Source of the DNA: Sorangium cellulosum So ce56
Lineage (GTDB): Bacteria; Myxococcota_A; Polyangia; Polyangiales; Polyangiaceae
Reading direction: 5' to 3'
Assembly (NCBI RefSeq): GCF_000067165.1
Contig: NC_010162.1
Location: 4,732,501 to 4,796,500, forward strand
Length of the DNA: 64,000 bases
A program made the position numbers and the translations under genes. This document shows positions 56,658 through 64,000 of this stretch, one piece after another; the stretch's first letter is position 1, and each line of letters starts with the position of its first letter. The notes under the pieces were generated by a model, which worked only from the letters and a program-made list of their open reading frames with translations, ran no database searches and was not told where the DNA came from.

Positions 56658-56687
56658 CTGGTACGAGCTGGTACGAGCTGGTACGAG
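56658..56687. repeat. 10-bp tandem repeat, three copies
   Basis: CTGGTACGAG is repeated three times directly, a few bases after the SGNH gene stop. GTAC is palindromic; it could be a binding site or slippage product. Confidence 0.7.
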
Positions 56688-56818
56688 CGCCGCAGAGCGG
56701 CGGTCACCCGCACAGGAGACGGGTCCAGATCGGCGTTTTCGGCGCGGAAGCGCACGAAAGGGAGCTGAGCACCGAAAACGTCGAGATGGGCCCGTCTCCG
56801 AAGCGGGTGCCCGCCGCT

Positions 56819-57568
56819 CTACGCCGCCGACGTCGCGACGCCAGCGCCGCGGTGGACAAGCCCAGGATCGTGGCCGAGCGCCCCTGCGATCGCCGCCCTC
56901 ACGTCCCGCATCAGCCGGTTGCGGCCCCCGGCGCCGTAGGGCGCCGGATCGATCGGCGGCATGATCGTGACCACCACGCGGTGGTGCTCCTGCACCACGA
57001 AATCCTTGGCCCGGAGCACGTGCCGCGTGCCGTCGATCGCCACCGGGAGGATGGGCGTGTTGGTCTCGATCGCCATCCGGAAGCCGCCGCTCTTGAACGG
57101 GAGGAGCGCGCCGGTCTTGCTCCGCGTCCCCTCGGGCGCGATCCAGACCCGGGTCCCGTCCTGCAGCATGGACGCGCCCACCTGCAGGCTCGCGCTGGCC
57201 TGGACGTGGTCGCTCCGGTTGATCCGGATGAACCCCGCCGCCTTCATCGCCTGGCCGAAGATCGGCACGTTGAACAGCTCCTTCTTGGCGATCATCCGGA
57301 GCCGCCCGGGGATCGCGCGGAACACCACCGGGATGTCGAAGAGGCTCTGGTGGTTCGACATCACGACGAACGGCCGTGTGCCCGAGGCGTGCTCGCGCCC
57401 GCGCACCACCAGATCCACGTCCGCGTCCTCGAGCACCTTGCGCGCCCACCAGTCCAGCCGCTCATCGCAGCGCTCGAGGGTCACACGCCCGATCATCGCG
57501 TCCACCACGGTCGGAAAGCAGATCCGGGCAGTGTCGAAGATTCCCATGAACGTCGTCTGAAGGCTCAT
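56819..57568 (-). CDS. plsC: 1-acyl-glycerol-3-phosphate acyltransferase
   Basis: A 249-residue membrane-associated acyltransferase that adds the second acyl chain to lysophosphatidate. The catalytic motif is SNHQSLFD (His73, Asp78), substrate-binding FIRINR and EGTRS (146-150), and the Pro-containing block IETNTPILPVAI. The start at 57568 (MSLQTTFMG) follows GGAAGAGAG. The frame is open upstream, but that part is Arg/Ser-rich and non-coding. Last gene in this minus-strand run. Confidence 0.92.
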   Translation of the reverse strand: MSLQTTFMGIFDTARICFPTVVDAMIGRVTLERCDERLDWWARKVLEDADVDLVVRGREHASGTRPFVVMSNHQSLFDIPVVFRAIPGRLRMIAKKELFNVPIFGQAMKAAGFIRINRSDHVQASASLQVGASMLQDGTRVWIAPEGTRSKTGALLPFKSGGFRMAIETNTPILPVAIDGTRHVLRAKDFVVQEHHRVVVTIMPPIDPAPYGAGGRNRLMRDVRAAIAGALGHDPGLVHRGAGVATSAA

Positions 57569-57744
57569 CGCTCTCTTCCCGCTGGTTCCGCTGAAAGGTG
57601 AGGGGATCGCGTGGCGCGCTGGCGACCGAGCAGGCCCTGCCGTACGCGGCGGGCAAGCGACCCCGAGGGGCGCCGAGCTCATCCAGCGCTCATCCAGCGC
57701 TCGTCCGCTGCGCGTTCGTATGCGAACGCCGCAAAGTATACCAC

Positions 57745-58176
57745 TCAACCCCCGGCTGTGGTGCCGGTCACGGTCACTACCACGCGGCGCACGTGGGGAG
57801 AACTACGGTGCTCCCAGACATACAGGGCTTGCCAGGTCCCGAGCCCCAGGCGGCCGCCGGAGATCGGGATCACCTCGCTCGAGCGGGTGATGGCGCTCCT
57901 GAGGTGGCCCGGCATGTCGTCGGGGCCCTCGTCGTCGTGCTCGTACTCGCGGCCCTCCGGGGCGAGGCGCGACATCCAGCGCTCCAGATCGCGGAGGACG
58001 GCTGGATCGGCGTTTTCCTGGAGGATGAGGCTCGCGGACGTGTGCTGCAGGAACACGGCGCAGAGCCCGACGTCGACGCCCGCGCCGGCGACGACGCGCG
58101 CGACCTCGCGCGTGATATCGACGAAACCCCGGCCGTTCGTGCGGATCTCGAGCGTGCGCTGGACGATGGTGGTCAC
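57745..58176 (-). CDS. YjbQ/UPF0047 family protein
   Basis: A 143-residue protein with all landmarks of the family: FVDITREVARVV, CAVFLQHTSASLILQENAD, HDDEGPDDMPGHLRSAI and LGTWQALYVWEHR. The conserved His and Glu cluster binds metal. Members have weak thiamine-phosphate synthase activity, but the true role is unknown. The start is GTG 58176, nine bases after the DUF2063 gene stop, so it is in the operon of the RiPP-type cluster. Confidence 0.92.
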   Translation of the reverse strand: MTTIVQRTLEIRTNGRGFVDITREVARVVAGAGVDVGLCAVFLQHTSASLILQENADPAVLRDLERWMSRLAPEGREYEHDDEGPDDMPGHLRSAITRSSEVIPISGGRLGLGTWQALYVWEHRSSPHVRRVVVTVTGTTAGG

Positions 58177-58185
58177 CGCGCCATC

Positions 58186-59094
58186 TTAGCCGCCTTCCGC
58201 GCGGGCGCCCGGCACGACGTCGACGATGAGCCCCCAGCTCGTCCATCGCTGGAACCACGCGCCGACGCGCTCGGCCAGCGCCGCGCCCGCCCCCTCTCCG
58301 GCGCCCGTCGCCTCGCTGGAGGCCTCCGCTCCCGCTCCGCGGGCTCCGGCCGCCACCTCTTCACACGCCGGGACGAGCGGCACGCCCCGCCCGAGCGCCT
58401 CGAGGAGGGCGAACGCCGGCGGCTCGAGCTCCTCGAAGCGGATCGTGAGATCGGCGCCGCGGAACACGGCGAGGCGGACGGGGCGGGGCGCGGGCAGCGC
58501 GGGCGACCGGCCCTGCTTGAGCTCGCTCCGGAGGACGTGCGCCGGGTGGTCGAGCCGCACCAGCGCGAGCAGCGGGTGAAGGACGATCCTGGCGGTGGAC
58601 CAGCCGTCCGCCGGCATGCCCGTCACCTTCGCCGGATCGAGCGGAGGGGGCGAGGCGCCGTCGAACAGATCGACGAGGGCGTGCTCGTACCGCGCCACGT
58701 CGCGCGCGAGATCCCGCAGGGCAGGGGGGAACCCCTCGTACGCGCCCGCGAAATCGGCGACGTACCGCCCGAGGTCGCGCAGCGTGAAGCTCGCGGGCGG
58801 GTGCGCCGCGAGGTAGGCCCTCGCGAACGCGTCGAAGCCGTCGTCGCCGAGGACGTGCGCCAGCGCGGGGTAGTCCTCGCGGAGCGCGTCTCTATGCCGC
58901 AGCCAGAACTGCCGCCGGTAGATGTCGGCCTGCTCGGCGGGCGCGAGCCGCTCGCTCCCGGCGACGTGCTCGCGGCACAGGCCGGCCAGCTCGGCGTCGT
59001 CCGGGAGCGGCGCGCCCGCCGTGAACATGCGGGTGAGCTGGCGCATCAGGGCGGCGAGGCCGGCCGGGGGCGCGGGGTCAAGCGGCGCGCGCAC
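58186..59094 (-). CDS. bufC: DUF2063 partner protein of the DUF692 enzyme
   Basis: A 302-residue protein with the DUF2063 domain (IYRRQFWLRHRDALREDYPA, VLGDDGFDAFARAYLAAHPP, FTLRDLGRYVADFAG). Such proteins are the usual partner of DUF692 enzymes in bufferin/Hvf-type RiPP clusters, binding the precursor. The start is GTG 59094, preceded by AGGAGG six bases upstream and lying inside the DUF692 gene (17-base overlap). Co-translation is almost certain. Confidence 0.88.
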   Translation of the reverse strand: MRAPLDPAPPAGLAALMRQLTRMFTAGAPLPDDAELAGLCREHVAGSERLAPAEQADIYRRQFWLRHRDALREDYPALAHVLGDDGFDAFARAYLAAHPPASFTLRDLGRYVADFAGAYEGFPPALRDLARDVARYEHALVDLFDGASPPPLDPAKVTGMPADGWSTARIVLHPLLALVRLDHPAHVLRSELKQGRSPALPAPRPVRLAVFRGADLTIRFEELEPPAFALLEALGRGVPLVPACEEVAAGARGAGAEASSEATGAGEGAGAALAERVGAWFQRWTSWGLIVDVVPGARAEGG

Positions 59095-59935
59095 GCGCCA
59101 CCTCCTGCCGGATCGCCCGCGCCTTCTCCGCCTCGGCGGCGAGGACCTCGAACGAAGGGATGTCGTCGTCCCACTCGATCAGCGTCGAGACGTCGCCGGC
59201 GCGGGCGACAGCGCGCCGGTAGAGCGCCCACACGGCGTCGACCACGTGATCGCTGTGGGTGTCGAGGATGTACGCGCCCTGGTGCGTGTGGCCGGCGAGG
59301 TGGAACTGCACGATCCGGTGGTGCGGCACGCCGTCGATGTAGGCCTCCGGATCGAAGCCGTGGTTGTACGAGGAGACGTAGACGTTGTTGACGTCGAGCA
59401 GGATGCCGCAGTCGGCCTCCTCCGCGATCGCCGAGAGGAACGCCCACTCGCTCATCCGGCTGGCCGTGAAGGTCAGGTAGCTCGACACGTTCTCGAGGGC
59501 GAGCCGGACCTCGAGGAAGTCCTGCACCACCCGCGCCCGCGCCGCGACGTGCCGCACGGCCTCTTCGGTGTACGGCAAGGGGAGCAGGTCGTGCAGGTTG
59601 ATCCCGTGCGCGCCCGTCCAGCACAGGTGATCGCTCACCCAGGGCGAGCCCACCCTGGCGAGCAGCGCCTTCAGCCGGCGCAGGTAGTCGAAATCGAGCG
59701 GATCCGTGCTGCCGATCGACAGCGAGACGCCGTGCTGGACGAGGCGGTAACTCGAGAGGACGCGCTCGAGGTTGGCGATCGGCATGCCGCCGTCGACCAT
59801 GAAGTTCTCGCTGATGATCTCGAACCAGTCGACCCGGGGCCGGTGCTCGAAGATGTGCCGGTAGTGCGGGATGCGCAGTCCGACGCCGACGCCGAGGTCG
59901 GGGAGTCCCAGCCGCATCCGTTCGGGGTTCACCAT
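59078..59935 (-). CDS. bufB: DUF692 multinuclear non-heme iron oxidative enzyme (MNIO)
   Basis: A 285-residue TIM-barrel enzyme of the DUF692 family. Diagnostic stretches are VGLRIPHYRHIFEHRPRVDW, FEIISENFMVDGG, PWVSDHLCWTGAHGINLHDL, LALENVSSYLTF, ILLDVNNVYVSSYNHGFDP and QFHLAGHTHQG. The His, Asp, Asn and Glu residues in these bind two or three irons. Relatives (MbnB, TglH, BufB) oxidise Cys residues in ribosomal peptides to oxazolone-thioamide or thiooxazole groups. The gene upstream encodes a Cys-rich peptide and the one downstream the DUF2063 partner. Confidence 0.94.
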   Translation of the reverse strand: MVNPERMRLGLPDLGVGVGLRIPHYRHIFEHRPRVDWFEIISENFMVDGGMPIANLERVLSSYRLVQHGVSLSIGSTDPLDFDYLRRLKALLARVGSPWVSDHLCWTGAHGINLHDLLPLPYTEEAVRHVAARARVVQDFLEVRLALENVSSYLTFTASRMSEWAFLSAIAEEADCGILLDVNNVYVSSYNHGFDPEAYIDGVPHHRIVQFHLAGHTHQGAYILDTHSDHVVDAVWALYRRAVARAGDVSTLIEWDDDIPSFEVLAAEAEKARAIRQEVARARAA

Positions 59936-60041
59936 GGTTCACCGCGAGCCTTGCTCAGGGGTGGAGGGGTGCGCCGTGGCGCCTCACGAGCCAGCGGATC
60001 CGGCGGATCCGCGCAGCATGGCCCGACGGCCCAGCGGGTCG

Positions 60042-60063
60042 GGCGGATCCGCGTGGATCCGCC
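60042..60063 (-). promoter_or_regulatory. Perfect 9-bp hairpin between precursor and enzyme genes
   Basis: GGCGGATCC-GCGT-GGATCCGCC lies in the 155-base gap between the precursor and the DUF692 gene. Related GGCGGATCC runs flank it. A stable stem here could partly stop transcription or protect the upstream mRNA, giving more precursor than enzyme. Confidence 0.5.
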
Positions 60064-60090
60064 GGACTCCGCCGGGTCGGGCGCGCCGAG

Positions 60091-60375
60091 CTACGACGAG
60101 CAGTCGGCCGGCTTGCAGCCGCCCTTGCCCTTGCACTCGTTCTGGCCGGAACACGCGTGGCTGTCGCTCTTGCAGCCGCCCTTGCCCTTGCACTCGTTCT
60201 TGCCGGCACAGCACGCCTTCGCGGCGTTCTCCGGCGCCGCGGCCGGAGGCGCGTCGGCCGCGGGGGCGGCGCCCGTCTCGGGCGCGGGCGGAGGCGACGA
60301 GGCGCAGCCCGCGAGGCCCGCCACCATGCCCGACACCGCCGTCAACGCCAACGTCTTGCCCATGTCGATCGTCAT
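60091..60375 (-). CDS. Cys-rich lipoprotein, candidate bufferin-type RiPP precursor
   Basis: A 94-residue protein starting at ATG 60375 (MTIDMGKTLALTAVSG) after a GGAGG six bases away. It has a clear lipobox GLAGC (Cys24), an Ala/Pro linker to residue 50, then a core with eight cysteines. The core contains the unit NECKGKGGCK twice (60-69 and 79-88), plus CC at 55-56 and C at 75 and 92. CKGxGGC repeats resemble BufA2-type metallophore precursors modified by DUF692 enzymes. The next two genes are exactly such an enzyme and its partner. A lipid anchor instead of a cleaved signal is unusual. Metal (copper or similar) binding is inferred. Confidence 0.8.
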   Translation of the reverse strand: MTIDMGKTLALTAVSGMVAGLAGCASSPPPAPETGAAPAADAPPAAAPENAAKACCAGKNECKGKGGCKSDSHACSGQNECKGKGGCKPADCSS

Positions 60376-60583
60376 CTGATCCTCCACGCTCGTCTTCGTC
60401 GCGATCATCGAGCCCACCGCGCGCCTCGCCAGCATGGCGCGCCCGCACGCTGGAGCCCGTCGGGTCTCGCCGGCCTCTCGACCGCGCCGAGCCCATCGGC
60501 TACGCGTCACTACGCCCGGCCGGTTCCACGGTTTCACTTCGGACGCGTTGATTCTTCATTCAACTCCCCGTAAGTGAGCGGGG

Positions 60584-61786
60584 TTGATCTCCACGCCCAC
60601 GCGAGCCCCCCCTGCGTGCACGGCGTCCGGCGGCGTAGCCTCTGCGGCTGGGGCGCGCGGCCAGCGTGCAGCGTTCCATGCACGACGTAACTCGCTTCGG
60701 ACGGCAGGCGCAAGACAAAGCGTCCAGCGCGGCGCGCCGGCGCCGTGGCGCGTCCTCGTCCACCCGCGCCGCGGGGCGCTCCCGGTGCTCGCGGCGCTCT
60801 CGCTGGGGGCGGCCGGCTGCGGCGGGGCTCCGCGCGCGGGGATCGGCGCGCCGGGCGGCGCGGCGGGTGATGCGGCCTCCGGGCGCGAGCTCCCGGTCGA
60901 AGCGATCGCCGCCGAGCTCGAGGCGATGAGCGGCGCGGTCCTCGAAGGGCGGGAAGCGACGTTCCGGGACATCCTGGCCGACGCGATCGCGAAGGACGCG
61001 TACCTGTGCCAGCCGGCTCCGCGCCGCGTCTTTTCCGGCGCGCGCGGCGACGTGCCGGAGGGGGAGCGGCGGATCGCCGGGGTGATGCCGCACTACGGCC
61101 TCTTCTTCGGCCCGATGAGCTACCTCGTGCGGCGGCGCGGCGGCGCCTGGGAGGTCGGCGTGCGGATCGCGGTCGACCCGCCAGAGGGCGCGGGCTGGCT
61201 CGAGCTGCCCGACTGCGGGCTCTCCGCCCGGCTCGGGGGCGCGATCGCGTGCCGCGGGACGCCGTACGCGCGCTCGGGATCGACGGACGCTTGCCCGGGG
61301 TCCGGCGTGTTCACGGCGAGGGCGACGCCGGCCGCGATCCGCGCGCTGCTCGCGCGCTGGTCGGACGAGGCCGAGGGGTACTGGAACCGCGACGCGCGCG
61401 CCTTCGGGCTGCCGGTGCGCTACGACTTCGACTTCGTGCTGGCGGACGAGGCGCGCGCGCGGGCGCTCCGGGTCGACCTCGCGGTGCCGCTCTCGCCGAC
61501 GTGCGGCAGGACGCCGTACTTCAGCGCGATGCGGGCCGGCTGGTCGCTGCCCGTGCTCGCCCACGAGGTGGGGCACGTGCTCGGGCTGCTCGACGAGTAC
61601 GAGGCGCTCTCCGGGATCGTCCGCTGCTATCCGAAGACGCCGTTCCCGGGCGCCGAGATCAGCCGGATGGGGCTGTCGATGAAGGAGGAGACGCGGCTGC
61701 TGCCGATCCATCACTACCTCGTGCTCCGCCGCTTCTTCTGCCGCGAGCCCGCGTCCATCGACCCGTATGCCGGCGCGATCCGCTGA
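60584..61786 (+). CDS. Zinc-metalloprotease-like lipoprotein (HEVGH)
   Basis: The C-terminal 330 residues are clearly coding: lipobox LGAAGC, then a domain with two to three disulfides and the zinc motif HEVGHVLGLLDEYE, as in reprolysin/M64-like secreted metalloproteases. The third ligand is probably in the following IHHY segment. The start is unclear. TTG 60584 is the only in-frame candidate well before the lipobox, giving 400 residues with an unusually long basic N-terminus; an internal GTG next to the hydrophobic core would give too short a signal. Protease substrate unknown. Confidence 0.72.
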   Translation: MISTPTRAPPACTASGGVASAAGARGQRAAFHARRNSLRTAGARQSVQRGAPAPWRVLVHPRRGALPVLAALSLGAAGCGGAPRAGIGAPGGAAGDAASGRELPVEAIAAELEAMSGAVLEGREATFRDILADAIAKDAYLCQPAPRRVFSGARGDVPEGERRIAGVMPHYGLFFGPMSYLVRRRGGAWEVGVRIAVDPPEGAGWLELPDCGLSARLGGAIACRGTPYARSGSTDACPGSGVFTARATPAAIRALLARWSDEAEGYWNRDARAFGLPVRYDFDFVLADEARARALRVDLAVPLSPTCGRTPYFSAMRAGWSLPVLAHEVGHVLGLLDEYEALSGIVRCYPKTPFPGAEISRMGLSMKEETRLLPIHHYLVLRRFFCREPASIDPYAGAIR

Positions 61787-61790
61787 CCTG

Positions 61791-62843
61791 ATGCCGGCGC
61801 GATCCGCGGAGGGCCCCACGCGGCCTCGCGCCGGCGGCCGCCTCGCGGCCGCGGCGCTCGCCTACGCCAGCGCCGCGGCGCTCGCGTGGACGGGGCTCGC
61901 GGGCTGCCGCTCGGAGCCGGAGCGCGGCGCGGCGGACGCGGGGCCGAGCGCGGCGGACGCGGGGCCGAGCGCGGCGGACGCGGGGACCAGCGCCGCGGAC
62001 GCCGGGGCCGGGACACCGGACGTGGCGCCGCCGCTCGTGGGGGCGCCTCCGGGGCCGAGGGCGCTCGCGCCGCCGGCGGAGCCGCGCTGTCCGCCGGAGA
62101 TGGTGCGGGTCGCGCGCCGGTTCTGCGTCGATCGCTACGAGGCGGTGCTGCTCGACAAGGAGACGGGGCTCGAGATCTCGGCGTTCTATCCTCCGTCGCG
62201 CCAGGCGGCCGCGTCCGTCGAGCGCGTGTGGTCGAAGATGCGGCTACAGCTCGGGGACGACGAGGCGCGCCGCATGGAGCTGCCGCTCCTGCCCGGCTGG
62301 CAGAAGCAGCGCGAGTTCGAGCCGCGCGCGGTGTCGCGCAGGGGCGTGCTCCCGCAGGGCTACACGACCGGCGCGCAGGCGGAGCTCGCGTGCCGGAACG
62401 CGGGCAAGCGGCTCTGCTCGCTCGACGAGTGGCGGACGGCGTGCCGCGGCGAGCGGGACGAGCAGTTCCCGTACGGGCCGACTTACGCGGACGGGCGGTG
62501 CAACGTGTTCCGCGAGCACCACCCGGCCGGCGTGCTCCACCGCGACGTGTCGCTCGGGCACAGCGACCCTCGGCTCAACCTGGTGCGCGTCGCCGGGGCG
62601 CCGCTCTTGCGGCGGACGGGCGAGACCGCGACGTGCGCGAGCGCGTGGGAGGACGACGCGATCGCCGACATGGTCGGCAACCTGGACGAGTGGATCGACG
62701 ATCCGGAGGGGACGTTCGTCGGCGGGTTCTACGCGCGCGCGACCCGGGAGGGGTGCATGGCGCGCGTCGCGTCGCACGACTTCACGTACTTCGACTACTC
62801 GACCGGCGTCCGCTGCTGCGCGGATCTGCGCGCGCCGTTGTGA
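61791..62843 (+). CDS. Formylglycine-generating-enzyme-like (SUMF1/FGE) lipoprotein
   Basis: A 350-residue lipoprotein with lipobox TGLAGC. A linker of repeated AADAGPS follows, then an FGE-sulfatase domain. FGE-type landmarks are EMVRVARRFCVDRYEAV at the start, CRNAGKRLCSLDEWRTACRG and DMVGNLDEWIDDPEGTFVGG, ending GVRCCADLRAPL. Non-enzymatic members of this fold act as structural or binding domains. ATG 61791 follows the upstream stop by four bases; ATG 61767 overlaps it, because a 17-base run (ATGCCGGCGCGATCCGC) is duplicated at the junction. Confidence 0.82.
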   Translation: MPARSAEGPTRPRAGGRLAAAALAYASAAALAWTGLAGCRSEPERGAADAGPSAADAGPSAADAGTSAADAGAGTPDVAPPLVGAPPGPRALAPPAEPRCPPEMVRVARRFCVDRYEAVLLDKETGLEISAFYPPSRQAAASVERVWSKMRLQLGDDEARRMELPLLPGWQKQREFEPRAVSRRGVLPQGYTTGAQAELACRNAGKRLCSLDEWRTACRGERDEQFPYGPTYADGRCNVFREHHPAGVLHRDVSLGHSDPRLNLVRVAGAPLLRRTGETATCASAWEDDAIADMVGNLDEWIDDPEGTFVGGFYARATREGCMARVASHDFTYFDYSTGVRCCADLRAPL

Positions 62844-62939
62844 CGGGCGAGCGGTCGCGGCGGCGCGGGACGATCTGGTAGCATCGGCCGCTGCGCGGGA
62901 GGACGTCGCGCTCGTGCGACACCGCCGGGAGGACCATCG

Positions 62940-63416
62940 ATGCTCGCAGCCCGATATCACGTCTACGATTCAGCGGTGCTCGACGCGCCCATCGAGGAGG
63001 CGTGGAGAGAGCTCCGCGATATCGTCGCGCTCCTGCCGATCGTCTTCGGTGATGGCGTCAAGGACTACCGTTACGTGGACGGCGGCTCGGCGGAGAAGAT
63101 CCCGTCGCGCTTCGAGTTCACGCTCCACCCGTCGGGAGACAAGGCCGTGGAGGAGGTCGTCGCGCGATCCGAGACCGAGCACTCCGTCACGTACCGGCTG
63201 CTCGGGCAGGTTCTGGGCATCGAGGGGTACATCGCGACCTACCGGCTCCGCCGGATCACGACCGAGCCGGGCAAGACGTTCCTCGAGTGGCCCCGGGAGT
63301 TCGGCGTCGCGCCGGGCCATGAGCCTGAGAAGGTCGTCCCGTCGGTCGCGGCCCTCACCGCGAAGGAGATCGTCGCCATCAAGGAGCACTTCGCGAACCG
63401 CCGCCGCTCCGTGTGA
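62940..63416 (+). CDS. SRPBCC (START-like) family protein
   Basis: A 158-residue protein with the helix-grip layout of polyketide-cyclase/START-like proteins: YDSAVLDAPIEEAWRELRDI, a beta-rich middle (FEFTLHPSGDKAVEEVVARS, YRLLGQVLGIEGYIATYRL) and a C-terminal helix VAALTAKEIVAIKEHFANRR. There is no signal peptide. It probably binds a small hydrophobic ligand; the substrate is unknown. Confidence 0.82.
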   Translation: MLAARYHVYDSAVLDAPIEEAWRELRDIVALLPIVFGDGVKDYRYVDGGSAEKIPSRFEFTLHPSGDKAVEEVVARSETEHSVTYRLLGQVLGIEGYIATYRLRRITTEPGKTFLEWPREFGVAPGHEPEKVVPSVAALTAKEIVAIKEHFANRRRSV

Positions 63417-63519
63417 TGCACAGCGGCCTCGGCCGCGCGCGGGGCCGAGGTGGAGCCCCACGGCTCCGCGAGGGATGGCAGCAGCGGGCCGGCGCCCGAT
63501 GGCAACCGCCGGAGGGGCG

Positions 63520-63890
63520 GCGCCGGGGGTCTTCAACGGATCGCAACCGTTGGGAGGGGCCTGCCGCCGGGGGTCTTCAACGGATCGCAACCGTTGGGAG
63601 GGGCCGTCGCCGGGGGCTTTCAAGGGATCGAGTGAGCGCGAGGGGCCTGCCGCCGGGGGTCTCCAACGGATCGAGTGAGCGCGAGGGGCCCGCCGCCGGG
63701 GGTCTCCAACGGATCGAGTGAGCGCGAGGGGCCCGCCGCCGGGGGTCTCCAACGGATCGAGTGAGCGCGAGGGGCCCGCCGCCGGGGGTCTCCAACGGAT
63801 CGAGTGAGCGCGAGGGGCCGCCGCCGGGGGTCTCCAACGGATCGAGTGAGCGCGAGGGGCCCGCCGCCGGAGGGTCCGTAACGGATCGAG
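63520..63890. repeat. 43-bp satellite, about nine direct units
   Basis: GGATCG recurs at 63538, 63582, 63625, 63668, 63711, 63754, 63797, 63839 and 63883, that is every 42-44 bases. Two subtypes exist: the first two units have CAACGGATCGCAACCGTTG (a short hairpin), the rest GGATCGAGTGAGCGCGAGG. Flanking GCCGCCGGGGGTCT is common to most units. There are no spacers, so it is not a CRISPR. Being not a multiple of three, it is not coding. Confidence 0.93.
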
Positions 63891-63905
63891 CCCGTCGGGA
63901 CGCCC

Positions 63906-64000
63906 TCAGGTCGTGGGGCGGCCGACCGCGACGAAGGCCTCCTCGCCCTTCGGGCGCCGCCGGTCGCGCCAGACGAGCGCCGCAGGCAAGACCAGCACGG
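63906..64000 (-). CDS. C-terminal end of a membrane protein (5' end outside window)
   Basis: The minus-strand frame runs from the right edge to TGA at 63906-63908: VLVLPAALVWRDRRRPKGEE followed by AFVAVGRPTT. A hydrophobic span followed by a basic, positive-inside tail suggests a membrane protein C-terminus. Family unknown. Confidence 0.55.
   Translation of the reverse strand, partial: VLVLPAALVWRDRRRPKGEEAFVAVGRPTT

Noticed and set aside
63520..63890. CRISPR array
   Set aside because: Units are contiguous and alike along their whole length with no unique spacers, and no cas gene is present.

Overview
The window is very GC-rich, densely coded DNA typical of a myxobacterium, most likely Polyangiales and close to Sorangium. 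The evidence is the gene content: the outer-membrane-exchange pair traA/traB with a MYXO-CTERM-like sorting tail, two eukaryotic-type Ser/Thr kinases with Pro/Ala-rich tails, an FHA/sigma-54 activator, many lipoproteins with Gly/Ser-rich linkers, and myxobacterial Cys-rich repeats. No tRNA, rRNA, CRISPR array or plasmid origin was recognised.

Layout. 1-5900: an accessory patch with a 14-repeat beta-propeller-like lipoprotein, a PEGA-domain protein that appears to start at TTG, and decayed duplicates of a coiled-coil gene end and of propeller repeats on both sides. 5928-9473: pheS-pheT. 10012-13939: a VWA lipoprotein, then a Ser/Thr kinase next to a PEGA-type protein. 14000-25260: a mobile-element graveyard. 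It holds an IS481 transposase cut by an IS21-type element, a second IS21-type copy (both istB copies carry the same in-frame TAG), a PET-hydrolase-like lipoprotein, a glycosidase fragment, and two 163-bp near-identical fragments of an IS91-like transposase flanking an unusual aldo/keto-reductase-LRR fusion. It ends with a small cluster of overlapping unknown genes, a 120-bp MITE-like inverted repeat and a second hairpin.

25364-37421: a divergent pair (sigma-54/FHA activator; degenerate GGDEF plus HD protein), a PL3 pectate lyase lipoprotein, a single-polypeptide topoisomerase III-RecQ fusion, a 42-residue membrane protein, a propeller lipoprotein and an SDR. 37833-41881: traA-traB, closed by two strong hairpins. 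42068-47702: small lipoproteins, a parvulin lipoprotein, and a phosphate locus (PhoR-like kinase divergent from DUF47-PiT). 47885-56644: a phosphofructokinase-family protein, PEP carboxylase, a second Ser/Thr kinase, dut with a site-2-type protease, and an SGNH lipoprotein. 56819-60375: PlsC, a YjbQ family protein, and a multinuclear-iron-oxygenase RiPP cluster (DUF2063 partner, DUF692 enzyme, Cys-rich lipoprotein precursor). 60584-64000: a metalloprotease lipoprotein, a formylglycine-enzyme-like lipoprotein, an SRPBCC protein, a 43-bp satellite and the end of a membrane protein.

The RiPP/metallophore cluster, the AKR-LRR fusion and the Top3-RecQ fusion are the strongest candidates for unusual biology. 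All calls are from reading the sequence; no database search was run.
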